Shown here: in pieces, positions 1 through 11,106 of the stretch
Numbering within the stretch: position 1 is the stretch's first letter
How the letters are laid out: the number at the start of each line of letters is the position of its first letter
Notes under the pieces: model-generated
What the model was told of the DNA's origin: nothing
The model's input: the letters and a program-made list of their open reading frames with translations, nothing else
Databases searched by the model: none
Program-made: the position numbers and the translations under genes
DNA from: Metellina segmentata
Lineage: Eukaryota > Arthropoda > Arachnida > Araneae > Tetragnathidae
Reading direction: 5' to 3'
NCBI GenBank assembly: GCA_947359465.1
Contig: OX375879.1
Coordinates: 89,627,578 to 89,691,577 of the forward strand
DNA length: 64,000 nucleotides

Positions 1-559
1 AAACACGGCAAAAAAGGGAAAAGAAAACACACACCTGAAGGATAATACATAATGGAGTGGGACACACAGCCACCGTCATAAATTATACCGGAGGACGAGG
101 GAAAAAAAACGGCCTCAAACGCGTGCCGTACCGGAAATATGAGGGACAGATGGAAGGATAGCTTTGAAGACCATTTTTTTGCCTCCTTTCCGTTCTGCAT
201 CCCCCTGTGTTTTCGGCACAGGTGATGAAGGGGAGACATAGGCATGCGAGACACAGGAAAAGGGTCCCCAGATGGCAGGCGGGGTGCTGGCTACTACAGG
301 TTAACGTGAGCTCGCAGATAAGAACATTACCGTAATAACTTCTGGAGGGTTTTTTTTGTGTTCTCCTGCACCCGTAAACAAGGGTTGTCGGCGTAACGAG
401 CGACATCTAGTAATTGAAACTAGATTATGTTTTGATCTGTGGAGGAGATAGTGGCGTGGTTTGTAGGCTGGCGTTGTGTCCGTATGGTTTAATAATTACC
501 GGTACTGACGTGGGCGAAGAGTATTTATTTGCTCGTAGTAAAATGGCTGCGTTTTTTTT
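1..559. other. No feature recognised
   Basis: Mixed-composition sequence with a few CpGs and short homopolymers. Open frames here are short, show no domain and overlap on both strands. I see no repeat from the families found elsewhere in the window. Confidence 0.5.
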
Positions 560-656
560 TTTAATATTTTTATGCTGCATATTTAGGTATTAATATGTTG
601 CACCCCTCATCGACTTAGTATTCATTATAGTAGCCTGAAACCTGAATGATTAATAA

Positions 657-986
657 AGGAAATGGTAATTTTAGTTAACGTCGTACTAGAGAAACACAAC
701 GGGCTATTGACGACGGTCCGGGATCAGTCCCTTGAGGGAAAGATCCGAGGACAACACCTCGTAATTTTGAACCAGGTTCAGCTGACGAAGCAAAACCTAA
801 ACTGGCACCCCACTCTCCAAACTTCCACACCAACCCAACGTGAGGACTTTCAACCACGACAGATTTAAGTTGCACCAGCCGCCTCTACACCATACGCTTA
901 CAAACATTCCTCGAACCCGGATTCAATCCAGGAACCTTCCGATCTAGAGGCTAACACCTTAACCACTATACAGGATGGTCGGCTGC
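657..986 (-). mobile_element. SINE-A, near full length
   Basis: Reads on the minus strand from a tRNA-like head at the right end (GCCGACC box, then a B-box-like stretch with GATTGAATCC) to the tail TTAACTAAAATTACC at the left end. The family looks like a tRNA-derived, pol III type SINE: head, unrelated body, short AT-rich 3' tail. This copy sits inside the S1 array, with S1 units on both sides. An open frame at 662-868 on the plus strand is only SINE body read in the wrong direction. Confidence 0.8.
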
Positions 987-1190
987 TGAATATTTAGGTA
1001 ATAATACGTTGCACCCCTCATACACTTAGTATTCATTATAGTAGTCTAAAACCTGAATGATTAATGAATCTCAAAAACATGCCGCATATTCGATTTGATT
1101 GGACTTGTCAACTTAATACAGCTTGTATATTTTGGAAATAACTTGTTGCATCCCCCCCCTCGCCGACAATTCATTAGTGGTGTAAAACAT

Positions 1191-1317
1191 TGAGGTAATT
1201 GGTAATATTTTATTTACCGTCATACTAGAGCAACACAACGGGCTATTGAAGACGGTTCGGAATCAATCCCTTAAGGGAAAGATCGGAGGACAACACCACA
1301 TAATATCGAACCACTGC
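1191..1317 (-). mobile_element. SINE-A, 3' fragment
   Basis: Only the tail half is present (minus strand), ending at the motif opposite GAACCACTG. Flanked by S1 repeat on both sides. Confidence 0.7.
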
Positions 1318-1420
1318 AATAACTAGTAACTTCCTCACCGAATTAGCGTTCATTACAGTATGGTCTAAAATCTAGAATATTTATGCGTCATCTATGGCTC
1401 AAAATTGCGTGATGTCGTCC

Positions 1421-1614
1421 TCGGTAATTTTTTGGTAAAATTTTAATTAATGTCGTACTAGATAACACAGCGGACTATTGAATACGGTCCGGGACCAATT
1501 CCCTAAGGAAAAGATCCTAGGACAACACCACGTAATTTTGGAACCACTGTCAGATGACGAAGCAACAGATAAACCTTGCACCCTACTCTCCAAACTTCCA
1601 CACCAACCCAACGT
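1421..1614 (-). mobile_element. SINE-A, 3' fragment
   Basis: Tail and body, minus strand, stopping at the CCAACGTTG position where it meets an opposite-strand fragment. The tRNA-like head is missing. Confidence 0.7.
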
Positions 1615-1715
1615 TGGTATTGTCCTCGAATCTTTCTCATTTTAATTGATCTCGGACCGTTGTCAATAGACTGTTGTGTTACATCAGTAAGACGTTAATT
1701 AAAGTATCTACATAC
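1615..1715 (+). mobile_element. SINE-A, 3' fragment
   Basis: Plus-strand tail, from the TTGTCCTCGAATCTTTC motif to AAGACGTTAATTAAAGTA. It lies tail-outward against the previous fragment, so the two form an inverted pair. Confidence 0.6.
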
Positions 1716-1758
1716 CAAGAATACTTATAAATAATATACATATTTAGAATATACCCGT

Positions 1759-2082
1759 AGTTAAGGTGTTAGCCTCTAGATCGGAAGGTTCCTGGTTGGA
1801 ATCCGGGTCAGTGCAAGGATGTTTGTAAGCGTATGGTGTAGAGTCGGCTGATGAACCTTAAATCTATCATGGCCGAAAGTCCTCACGTTGGGTTGATGTG
1901 GGAGTTTGGAGAGTGTGATGCCAGCTCAGGTGATGCCTCGTCATCTGACCGTGGTTCAAAATTACGTGGTGTTGTCCTTGGATCTTTCCCTTAGGGGATT
2001 GATCCCGGACCGTCGTCACTAGCCCGTTGTGTTGCTCCATTGCTCCGGTACGACATTAATTAAAAATTACCAAATTACTACA
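1759..2082 (+). mobile_element. SINE-A, near full length
   Basis: Plus-strand copy with head (GTTAGCCTCTAGATCGGAAG, then GGTTGGAATCC), body and tail (ACATTAATTAAAAATTACC). The first bases of the head are lost. It separates two S1 blocks. Confidence 0.8.
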
Positions 2083-2420
2083 ATGTACCCATGTATTCGA
2101 TTGGAGTAGACTTGTCAACTGTATTATTAGGCAAAAACATGTTGGACTCTCACCGAATAAGTATTCATTATAGTAGTCTAAAACTTAGATGATTAATGAA
2201 CATGTCATTGTGTTGGATTTGAGTAGACTTTTGCCAGCTGAAAAGTTTATCAGTAAAATAACGTGAAACATCTCTCACGTAATTAGTATTCATTAGAATA
2301 TATATAGTCTAAAACTTAGAGGATTGATGAAACCATGTTTTCGATTTTAGCAGTCTGTTGACAGCTGCATATTTTGACAATAACGTGTAGCATCTCTCAC
2401 TCACCTACTTACAATAGTAT

Positions 2421-2812
2421 TCAAAAGAGGTAAATATTTGTGAGATAAAACTTTTAATTATTTCAGTTTCGTCAATTTTATAAGAAATCGATTTCAAAAA
2501 AGACGCAGTCACCTAAAACCACAAAATCGACTTGGTTTTTATATATATAGTTGCGACATCCAGAGTGTAATATCATCGATCTTCCCATTGAAAGAGACGG
2601 AACATGTGCGTGTAGCATCGTGTTATTTCACCCCGGATCGCTCGGGTTGAAGGTCACGTGTCATCGGAAGAAAACATCCTAATGTCGGACTAATTGGCGA
2701 GCATAATGAAAAGCATTCGTTTGCGCTTGGATAGACAATCGGTCTAAGTCGATTCCCAAGTCCACATGACCTGCACTTCTCAATTCTTACGAAAGACTCC
2801 ACCCACATGCTT
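2421..2812. other. No feature recognised
   Basis: Unique-looking sequence between the S1 array and the TIR element. A 61-codon frame on the minus strand has no recognisable domain and probably arises by chance. Confidence 0.5.
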
Positions 2813-3625
2813 CATCTCTTGGTACAGCTACACTCTACGTTTATGAGTGATGGCAACGGCTTTGGCGATTTTTTTTGGCGCACTTCTAAAGTTGCCAAGT
2901 AAAGAATTATTTCCTAACTCTAATGTCACAATTTTTTTTTCTTTTTACAACACACTTTTTAAACATATTTCAGAACGTTTTAAAAAGTATATTTTTAAAA
3001 CTTTCACAAAAAGTAGTAAGCTTAAGCACATATCAAAACACATTTGTGAACCAGCAGAGAAACTAAGCTACGAATGGTAAGAATAACCTGAAACTTATCA
3101 ATTACACTAAATACAGTGAGCATGTTGAAAAAGGAAAAAGATTTACAAAAGAAAAAAAGCAAGAAATAATACCTGATAAAGTCAGAATTCTCTCGTAAAA
3201 AAATAATGAAAACGAAAATGGTCAAAAAAACAAAACTCTTAATCCTGTCATGAAAACTATTATAACAAAATAAAAATTCCACAACTGTCAAAATACAAAT
3301 AAATGGACCAATTGTATCACAGAAAACGATTTAAAAGGACCAATGCAATAAAAGGATATTTTAAAAACAAAATAACCAATGGAAGGAAAGAAAAAATTTC
3401 AAACGAATCAATGAAATCAAACGATTTTAACGGATTTTGGAAGAACTTTCTAGAATATTCAAAATGAAAATTGAAAGTTTCCGTTTGCCGAGGTTGCCGT
3501 GAAAACCACAACAACGAAAGATGGGTTGCCTTAATTTATCGTAACTCGCTACTAGAAGTGCGCCAAAAAATCGCCAAGCCGTTGCCATCACTCATAAACG
3601 TAGAGTGTAGCTGTACCCATCTCTT
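2813..3625. mobile_element. TIR DNA transposon with perfect 8-bp TSD
   Basis: The element itself is 2821-3617. It starts GGTACAGCTACACTCTACG and ends with the inverse complement, CGTAGAGTGTAGCTGTACC. The inverted repeats pair over about 65 bp, with only small length differences in a T-run and at GGCTTTGG versus GGCTTGG. Both sides carry the direct repeat CATCTCTT (2813-2820 and 3618-3625), a perfect 8-bp target duplication. The interior is A/T-rich with two short frames (77 and 89 codons) that show no transposase motif, so I take it as non-autonomous. An 8-bp duplication fits hAT, P or Merlin. The GG-initial terminus is less typical of hAT (usually CA) and leaves Merlin possible. Superfamily is unresolved. 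Confidence 0.88.
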
Positions 3626-3689
3626 TCATTAGAAGGTCGGTTTGTAATGGATACTCGTATATTTGCATCTACTTCCACTCGGGGCACTT

Positions 3690-3925
3690 CTTTAGGGTGT
3701 ACGGACTTCATGAACCCGAGGAACCCTAGTGATCTATTCCTTTCCCACGGGCTTTACTGCTTATGCTAACCATGATGATCCCAATCCCAGGATACCCATG
3801 CGATCGTTTTTCATCCCTCCAACCCTTCTTTGTATTATTACTGGTCATTGTCTTTGGCACAGCTTGACCAAATATGACACTTGTGTCATAAAAAACCCAA
3901 TATCAACCAACTTACATCTTATAAT
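3690..3925 (+). repeat. SINE-B-associated repeat
   Basis: Contains GAACCCGAGGAACCCTAGTG, ATCTATTCCTTTCCCACGGG and, at the right end, the SINE-B tail GGCACAGCTTGACCAAATAT. A diverged second copy lies at about 21200-22555, split by a mariner. The left part carries no clear tRNA-like head, so it is either a long variant of SINE-B or a host repeat that shares the tail. Confidence 0.6.
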
Positions 3926-3967
3926 AGGGTCCACTTTGAATTTGTTCCAATTTTATTATGTGATTAG

Positions 3968-4172
3968 AAGACGCCGTGGGCTCTATCTGCTCTACCGACC
4001 TGCGAGTTGTAGGTGGCGAAGGTTCGATTCCTCCCTGAGTGTATTTTTCCTGTGTCAGTATAACGTTCCTCATGCGTGTATGTTAGTTACTTTACATGAG
4101 ATATCTGTCTTGTGTTTGGCGCAGCTTGGCCAAATATAGCCCTGACCGTCATAAAACATTACAACCAACTTA
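3968..4172 (+). mobile_element. SINE-B (tRNA-like), near full length
   Basis: The head contains GGTTCGATTCC, a good pol III B box, after ACCTGCGAGTTGTAGGTGG. The body contains TTTTTCCTGTGTCAGTA and TGCGTGTATGTTAGTTACTT. The tail is GGCGCAGCTTGGCCAAATAT followed by CATAAAACATTACAACCAAC. I do not call it a true tRNA gene: the acceptor and D stems do not pair and SINE body follows directly. Confidence 0.75.
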
Positions 4173-4203
4173 ATAATATCTAATTATAACTATTTTCGAG
4201 GTT

Positions 4204-4544
4204 GGTAATTATTTTGGTAATTTGTTTTACTTAACGCCGTACTAGAGCAACACAACGGGCTATTAACGACGGTCCTGCATGAATCCCCTAAGAGAAAGAT
4301 CCGAAGACAACACCACGTAGTTTTGAACCACGGTCAGATGACAAGGCAGCACCTGATCTGGCACCCCAGTCTCCAAACTTGAACACCACCCCAACGTGAG
4401 GACTTTCGGCCACGACAGATTTAAAGTGCACCAACCGCCTCTACACCATACGCTTACAAACATCCATGCTATGACCCGGATTCGAACCACGGAACTTCCT
4501 ATCTAGAGGCTAACACCTTAACCACCAGACCAGTTGGTCGGCGT
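4204..4544 (-). mobile_element. SINE-A, full length
   Basis: Complete minus-strand copy, from head GCCGACCAACTGGTCTGGTG at the right end to the tail with TTACCAAAATAATTACC at the left. The B box region reads GGTTCGAATCC. Confidence 0.85.
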
Positions 4545-5324
4545 TTGCGCGGTTGGATATTCGTTGAATGTTCAAAGTATCAAGGCATTTTTAATTCATA
4601 TTTTAAGTGAAAGAAATAGTTCTTATTCTGATGGGAAAGAAATATCGAAGCGTACCTCCAACTTGGATTCATTTTCTACTTTGATTTCGATTGAATCTTA
4701 TGGATTTGTCATTCAGTCTTTTATTGCAATACTGTAATTCCAAGGAAGCATATTCTTAAAAGCAGTTTTAGCAGTCGAATCGATCAGGTTCTTGACGTTG
4801 TCCATCTTGTGCCAGCTTGGCTAAACAAGGTCCTTCCGCTATAAAACCCCAAAACCAAACATCTAATGTGCTGAATCCAATTGATCAGGACTGGCATTTC
4901 AACTTCCTACATGGAAACATGCAAAGCCGTCCGCTGTTCATACATACTTCGAATATGGAAACAAATACGACATTTTCAAGATACGGACATCAATCATCAT
5001 TAATAAAAAAAGATTTTCCGTTCACCTGTAATTTGAAGACAGGCATGGAAAAATGTACTGTCAATATAACTATGTGGGAGAAATTTCGGGACCCAAATCT
5101 GCTCCTCCCTCACCCTAGAATGTCCAGGACTAAGGTTTAGGGTGATCAATCTTTCAACTTCGAGGGTGGAGTAGACCCTGCTCTTCTCGAACGACCCCAG
5201 AAAGCTCTCACTCTCATTTCCTTTCCATTTCGCCTCATATGAATCAAAACAATGGCCCGCTTTTGTTTTCTGAGTATGTTTTTCTGTGAGCACTTAATAA
5301 AAGGCACGGAAGACTTCTAGGCCT
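4545..5324. other. Mostly unique; short SINE-B tail relic near 4800
   Basis: About 4800-4862 resembles the SINE-B tail (CCAGCTTGGCTAAACAAGG, then CTATAAAACCCC). The rest shows nothing I recognise. Frames of 67-107 codons are unsupported by any motif. Confidence 0.45.
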
Positions 5325-5483
5325 TGAGAGTCGTGTTCCCTTCCAATGTAGGTTGGATTCCCCAGTGGTTATATTTCTCTGTCTTCCTCTGTCTGTCAAA
5401 CTCGTTTTGTGTGTATTTCTATTGCGTGTGTTTGTGGCGTAGCATAGCCTCCTTGCGCCAGAAACCGCAACAGATCAACCTTT
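5325..5483 (+). mobile_element. SINE-B fragment
   Basis: Diverged copy: GTTGGATTCCCCAGTGG, then the body and a tail reading GTGGCGTAGCATAGCCTCC followed by TTGCGCCAGAAACC. The tRNA-like head is incomplete. Confidence 0.6.
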
Positions 5484-5789
5484 CCATACATTAGAGTAGA
5501 AGTAACTGAAAGTTAAATAACTGGATTTTTTTTTATTAGAAAAACAGAGTAAACAAAGCAAAATCCCTTCTTTCCTTGGATTCTTGTTTTCTTTTTAAAT
5601 GTGACGAACCCCAAATATTTAATTTAACATATTCCATGAAAACTTGTCCTCTTATGAGAGGTATTTTCTGTCAAGTTAAATGTAGGTGTCTGTTGTGTTC
5701 CTGCGGTGGAACGTGTTCCCTGTACATATTCCAAACCCGATGCTACTACGAATATGATTTTAGCACTTCGCCAATGAAAATGTTAACAA

Positions 5790-5935
5790 AATAAGTTCCG
5801 ACTGATGTATGTTAGTTGATTGGCCAATGCCAATTAGACTAAACTCCAAACGTCGCCAAATCTGAGCTATCTTTGAGGTAACCCTGCCTTGTATCAGGCG
5901 AGACCATTTAGATGAGGAAGTAAAATCTTCTCATT
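5790..5935 (-). repeat. S2 repeat unit, isolated and diverged
   Basis: The minus strand reads TTTGGCGACGTTTGGAGTTT, AGTCTAATTGGCATTGGCC and AATCAACTAAC. This matches the order of blocks in the S2 arrays near 56.5-59.5 kb and in the unit at 30076-30137. Confidence 0.55.
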
Positions 5936-6470
5936 CCGTGTGGTTTGTTTGCACTGAAAATCCCACTCGATGGGTTGACTTGCTTTGGACAGAAGGACCA
6001 ACAGCTAGAGATTACAAACTCTGCAATGAGTTTATATATAGCTTGTGTGACAAAGGGAATAAAACAGGTTTATCTCTCTATATTAAAAAAATGTTACCGC
6101 CGCCGCAGGATTGAAAACTGTGTTGTTTAGCTCGATTCTTAGACAGTTTCCCGAGAAAGTACTGATCGGAAAAAAATGAAATTAACATGCTTTGTTCTTC
6201 ATCGTATTCCCTACATAATTATTAAGATTTTTTTCCGATGCGGCTATTAGTTTAGGTTTTATTAAGTGTTAAAGTTGAAGAAGTGAAATTTCTTCCGCGA
6301 GTGAGCAAAACACATTCAAATTTTCAGTCTTCAGTCGTGAGTTTTTTGTTAAGAGTACCTCTCAACGTAAATTTTTGTAGCTCGTCGAGTTTTTTTTTTA
6401 AATTTAAATTTGGTTCTTGATAATATTTTTTTGAAATTCTGGAAAAATCGGGACATTTTTGTTATTTTTT
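5936..6470. other. No feature recognised
   Basis: AT-rich sequence with poly(T) runs. It may include the 5' part of the Helitron-like element that ends at 6822, but I cannot place a 5' TC terminus with confidence. Confidence 0.4.
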
Positions 6471-6822
6471 TAAACTGCCGTATCTATATCTAATCACTAT
6501 TAGTTTTTAATTTTTAAAATATCGCAGTATACCTCAGAATATACTCTTTCTTACGGTACTATTATTTTTGAAATCGGTTAATTATTAAATTGGATGCGAT
6601 CAAAAGTTCGTCATACAAAATTCGGAATCTTTGGATATTTTCGCTACTTATTGTTTAAACTGTTTTGTCTACGACAAAAACCATTATTTTTTAAATTTGA
6701 AAACATCACTGAATACATTACATTACAGTCTTTCTTATGGTACAATTATTTTTCAAATTGGTTAATAAATAAAATTGGCGGGGGTTGGCGAGCGTAAGCG
6801 AGCATGGGGCGGAGCCCCCTAG
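6471..6822 (+). mobile_element. Helitron-like 3' end with internal direct repeat
   Basis: The right end has the Helitron signature: a GC hairpin (GGGGC 6806-6810, loop GGA, GCCCC 6814-6818), then CTAG (6819-6822) followed by host T. Upstream, two diverged direct repeats about 190 bp apart share TTTCTTACGGTACTATTATTT and TTTCTTATGGTACAATTATTT. No Rep/helicase coding is seen, so this is a non-autonomous or truncated copy. Confidence 0.6.
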
Positions 6823-7365
6823 TTTACTAAAAATATGTGACAGAATAAGGAGAATAGACGAACTGAATGGGAGTCGTGAACACAAAGTACAAATTGAAAA
6901 TTAAAAAAAAAAACCTACTTACTCACATATATACTGACACAAACATGTTTTTAGATCATAAAACCCAAAACAAAGATTGACAGAAAGAAGGCTTTAATCC
7001 AATGTTAAGAGAGTTTAAAATCAAGCCAATTAAAAGGGGAGCTGGGATACTCCATCAGCAATCGAAATTAAATTCGAACTAAAACCCCTCAAACGAAGCT
7101 CGTTATATTTGACAGCGCCACATATACATATAGTTTCTCGTTGGAGGTCTTAACAATCTAGTACCATGAAATTTTAATCGATTTTTTAACTTTAGCACAA
7201 CTTTCGGAAGTGAGTGATGTGTAATTTGTGTTTAACAACATTATTTATTTGTTCCAGATTTTTAAAAAAATTCGGAAATAATATATCAATTGTTAAACAA
7301 AACGTTCACATCATTAATGTAATATTTATCAGTTTATACCATATGATATAATAGGGACTGATGCA
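6823..7365. other. No feature recognised
   Basis: AT-rich unique sequence between a Helitron end and a SINE-A2. No frames or repeats of note. Confidence 0.5.
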
Positions 7366-7525
7366 TGTTAAATCTGTCGTAGCCTCAAATGTCCTCAAAT
7401 TGATGTGGTGTGCAAGTTTGGACACTGGGGTGCCAGCTCACAGGTGTGTAACCTTGTAATCTGAGCGTGGTTAAAAGTTATGTGGTGTTGTCCTCAGATC
7501 CGTGTGTTTCTCTAGTGTGGCGATT
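7366..7525 (+). mobile_element. SINE-A/A2 body fragment
   Basis: Plus-strand body: TTAAATCTGTCGTAGCCTC, GGGGTGCCAGCTCACAGGTG and GTGGTGTTGTCCTCAGATCC. No head. It abuts an A2 head lying on the opposite strand. Confidence 0.65.
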
Positions 7526-7645
7526 TAACAGATTTAACGGACACCCGTCCCCTTTTACACAAGGTCTTTGGTTGGATTCAAACTCGCAATCTTCCGGTTG
7601 TTAATCTGTTAGTCTGACAACCGGTCTACCATGGCCTAACTAATG
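7526..7645 (-). mobile_element. SINE-A2 head fragment
   Basis: The minus strand reads CCATGGTAGACCGGTTGTC, then AACCGGAAGATTGCGAGTTT and GAATCCAACCAAAGACC. This is the A2 head with its B-box-like GAGTTTGAATCC. It faces the previous fragment. Confidence 0.65.
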
Positions 7646-7765
7646 TTAAGAAAATTTACTAATAGAAAGCTAATCAAATGTAAAAAGAAAGTTGACGAAA
7701 GTAAAGTTTAAAATTATAAAACAAGACGTTTACTACAACTTCTTGATTTTAATTCATGGATTAAA

Positions 7766-9450
7766 TCTATATAAATAAGAATGGAGTGTTTGTTTGTACA
7801 TTCAATATTTTCGACCCATTTCAAGTTTTCTATCCGTTTTGGACCCTTCTGATGCCGAATCCGCCTTTTTCTCGTTTGGTGTCTGTATGTTGTGCCCTAT
7901 ACACGTCCACGCGGTTTCAAGATATTTTCATGAAAATTTGCATACAGTGAGTACTTATCTTCATTTAGTGAGTGGCATTGGTTGCGAAAGTCTGTCTGTC
8001 CGTCTTTCTGTTCTATGCTCGATTTTGTGTTTGTGTGTTTGTGTAGACATCACATGAATTGTATTCCAGATATTTGATTGCATTGTATTTTATTTCATAC
8101 ATTATCTATTAGTTTAGTGAATGCAATATTAAACATTTCTTTGTTGTTATATTTAGTTGAGTTTCATGCTAAAACACCTGAGTAAGTATACTTAAATCAA
8201 CCATAATTTGGTAGTTTTGGAAAAATTGGAATGTCTATTGAATATTACGATTACTTCGATTGCTTTACCAATACTGCTGAAAAAGTAATTATTCTTCAGA
8301 ACTTTTTTTTTTTTTTTTATGGAATTTCATCTCTGATACTTCATTTATTTCGAGTCTTATTTTTATTATTTGCGCAATGAAAACGATTTCCGAATATTTG
8401 GGACAGACGATATTTTTCAATGAAACGAGAATGAACAAGATCGCGCGAGCAGTGATATTTTTTCTGGTTCTTTCGCTCTAAATTAATTTCACAATTCTAA
8501 ATTTTGTACACTTTTAGTTGTAAGTTGTGTCAACTGTGCGAGATCAAGAGATAAAATTGAATCTCAAATTAATATCTTTAGAACAATTTTTTGCGGCATC
8601 TTTTATTTTGTTTTACTTCGCTGTTTCCTGTTTTAAATATTTATTATTTAAAAAAATGTTTTTTCCTTCTCATCACACGCAACAGCACCACAAAGTATTA
8701 GACTTAAAAATGTTAGGTAAGTCAGTATAAATTTTCAGTAAATTTTAAGTGTAGTTATGCCATTATTGAAAGAATAATGCCGTTATTTAAAGAATAATGC
8801 TGTTATTTAAAGAATAATGCCGTTATTTAAAGAATAATGCCGTTAATTAGAGAATAATGCCGTTATTTAAAGAATAATGCCGTTATTTAAAGAATAATGC
8901 CGTCATTGAAAGAATAATAATGTTTATTAATCCAAACTGGAACTTTTTCCAACATTAAAAAATTCGTTGTAATAATAATGACAGGAGAAGATTGCAAAAT
9001 TTCACAATGTCGCATACCGGAGGCAAGAGTGCCACAAGTAAAAAAATATTGTTTTGTTGACTATGAGTGCGAGAGCACTCGCCGTAAATCGTAATTTCAA
9101 TGAATTGAATTGTGAACATGAAAAGAACTTAAGAAAGGGAATTCCAAATCTTCCTATAAATCGTCTTTTATAGTAATTTTTATCGTCTTTAGTAGTAACC
9201 TTAGTATCACCTTTCGTCATTTTGTAGCTTTGTCATACAGCAATTGTGCGATGCATTTGAAATGTATTACATGAATGGATATGCATGTGTAGGATTTGTG
9301 TCCAAAGTAAGTTGTAGAAAATATAAAGATGGTGAAAGATGTTAAAATAAATTTTTATTCTACAAAAAACTTAAGTCATTATATATTTTGATTATCTCTT
9401 CAATCAAGAGTAAACCAATTCAAACCGAGTAAGGTCGGGTATTTTGCTAG
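7766..9450 (+). mobile_element. Helitron, both ends present, non-autonomous
   Basis: Starts with TC in host A|TCTATATAAATAAGAATG, followed by GGAGTGTTTGTTTGTACATT, the leader I know from many arthropod Helitrons. Ends CCGAGTAAGGTCGGGTATTT then TGCTAG (CTAG 9447-9450) followed by host T. The CCGA/TCGG pair before it can form the usual short subterminal hairpin. Insertion between A and T without target duplication is the Helitron rule. At 1685 bp it carries no Rep or helicase frame; the 87-codon frame near its start is leader sequence. A 20-bp minisatellite lies inside. Confidence 0.75.
8758..8917. repeat. 20-bp minisatellite, 8 units
   Basis: Eight head-to-tail units of TGCCGTTATTTAAAGAATAA with few substitutions (the first, fifth and last vary). 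It lies inside the Helitron at 7766-9450; internal minisatellites are common in non-autonomous Helitrons. Confidence 0.95.
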
Positions 9451-10419
9451 TTACATATAAATTACTATACATATGTTTATTAAGTTTCTTAGTTTTGTCG
9501 ACATTTATTTGTTCCATGAAGAATAAGAAGGCGCATTTCGGAAATAATAAAAAGCTATTTACAATACGTGAGTTACGTACTTTTTTGAGATTATTTCTCA
9601 AGGTTTTTTTTGGGAATAAATTTAACGAAATATTTCATTTCCGCTCCACAGTTCAAAATCGAAAATCCAGTTACATATATTCTAATGGCGAGGAGAAAAG
9701 AATTTCCTGGAAGACCTACAACAACGGCGAAGTGAGTATATCTGCCGGATAATGATGTAATTTTTAGAAGTAATTTTTATCGCTGGTAGCTTCGAAAATA
9801 TTTTAGAAAAAGAACATGACTAACGATTTTTTTAATGCCCGTAACTCAAAAAATGCAATAAAAAGACATTTTTTTTACCCTTTCTGAGAAAGGCAAGATA
9901 GACGCACACGTGCCGCATTATGCAAATATGTATGTAAAAAAGAATCAATTTTCCGAGTAAAATAAAATAGAAACGAAATAAAATCTGCCTAAGGATAAGA
10001 CACAGGGGGAAAAATTGAAAACGCTATTTCGAGTTCATTTAAATATTGATTCAAGACACAGGCTTCGACCATAGTACAACAGAAAAGATAGATATTTTAT
10101 TTCTGTTTTTTTATTTCATATATTTTCTTCTCGAAATAAAACGATGGAATCATTTTTTGCCAGCCTCTACCCCCTTGCACCCCCAACTCAATCCGTCTTT
10201 TTTGTTTCCCATTCGGTATTTATTTTTTATTCACTTCTATTGATCACGAATCGGGCATACCACATTTGGCATTTTATTGCCGTTTTTGACATACCTAAAT
10301 GGGCTTGCTCTGCGCTGTAAAAAAATAAAGCATCCTGTTTTTTGGTGGATCTTAAGCAAAGACGTCTGCTATTTTTCCTCTGTGTACTGTTTCAGACTCC
10401 TAGTTTTCGGGTTTGATGC
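9451..10419. other. No feature recognised
   Basis: AT-rich unique sequence. A 102-codon plus-strand frame at 9444-9752 straddles the Helitron end and has no motif, so I do not call it a gene. Confidence 0.5.
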
Positions 10420-10482
10420 AGGAATGTCTCTAGTAGCCCGTTGTGTTGCTCCAGTGCGACGGTAATTGGAATACCTACTACA
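10420..10482 (+). mobile_element. SINE-A tail fragment
   Basis: TAGTAGCCCGTTGTGTTGCT then CCAGTGCGACGGTAATTGG, the last part of the family only. Confidence 0.6.
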
Positions 10483-10607
10483 GATAGCAGAAACGAGATT
10501 AACTCTAAGGGCTACGTCAGCCATTTTCAGGCTCTAAGTAATGGAAAATTGAGAAATAAGTTTAACAAAAACAGTTTAATTTGCATGAAATAGTTAATTG
10601 TTAACTG

Positions 10608-10687
10608 GTAAATATTAGTTAACTTAGTACTAGATTGCAACACAACGGGCTATTGATAACGGTCTGGGATCAATCCCTTAAGAGATG
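10608..10687 (-). mobile_element. SINE-A tail fragment
   Basis: Minus-strand tail ending at the CTTAAGAGATGG position. A longer copy in the same orientation begins directly after it, so this looks like an older copy hit by a second insertion or a partial tandem duplication. Confidence 0.6.
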
Positions 10688-11012
10688 GAAATGGTAATGG
10701 TAATTTTAGTTAACGTCGCACAACGGGCTATTGACGTTGGTCCGGGATCAATCTTTTTATAGAAAGATCCGAGGACAACACCTCGTAATTTTGAACCACG
10801 GTCAGATTACGAAGCAACACCTGAGCTGGCACCCTACTCTCCAAACTTCCACACCAACCCAACGTGAGGACTTTCGGCCACGACAGATTTAAGGTGCACC
10901 AGCCGCCTCTACACCATACGCTTACAAGCATCCACGCCCGTACCCGGATTCGAACCAGGAACCTTCCGATTCAGAGGCTAACACCTTAACCACTATAAAG
11001 GTTGGTCGGCTC
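10688..11012 (-). mobile_element. SINE-A, near full length
   Basis: Minus-strand copy with head at the right (GAGCCGACCAACCTTTATAG) and a short deletion in the tail, where GTACTAGAGCAACAC is lost between GTCG and AACGGGC. Confidence 0.8.
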
Positions 11013-11106
11013 ATGCATGAAATCGGACAAGAAATCACTTGTAAAAGTTTTTTCCCTTGGAAATGTGTGTCACATGCAGAAATTAACCATCTGTCATGCA
11101 ATCTGT

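Larger units (their letters stand above)
560..2420. repeat. Tandem repeat S1, interrupted by SINEs
   Basis: A diverged tandem repeat whose unit, about 110-140 bp, runs through CATATTTTGGCAATAACGTG, TTGCATCCCTCACCGAATTA, GTATTCATTATAGTAGTCTA, AAACTTAGATGATTAATGAA and CGATTTGAGTAGACTTGTCA. Recognisable units lie at about 571-656, 987-1190, 1318-1420 and 2083-2415. The gaps between them are SINE-A copies, so this was one array before the SINEs landed. It has no coding character. Confidence 0.75.

Noticed and set aside
3975..4040. Candidate functional tRNA gene
   Set aside because: It has a good B box, but the stems do not pair into a cloverleaf and the sequence continues into SINE-B body and tail.
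8758..8917. CRISPR array
   Set aside because: The 20-bp units are contiguous with no spacers, inside a eukaryotic Helitron.
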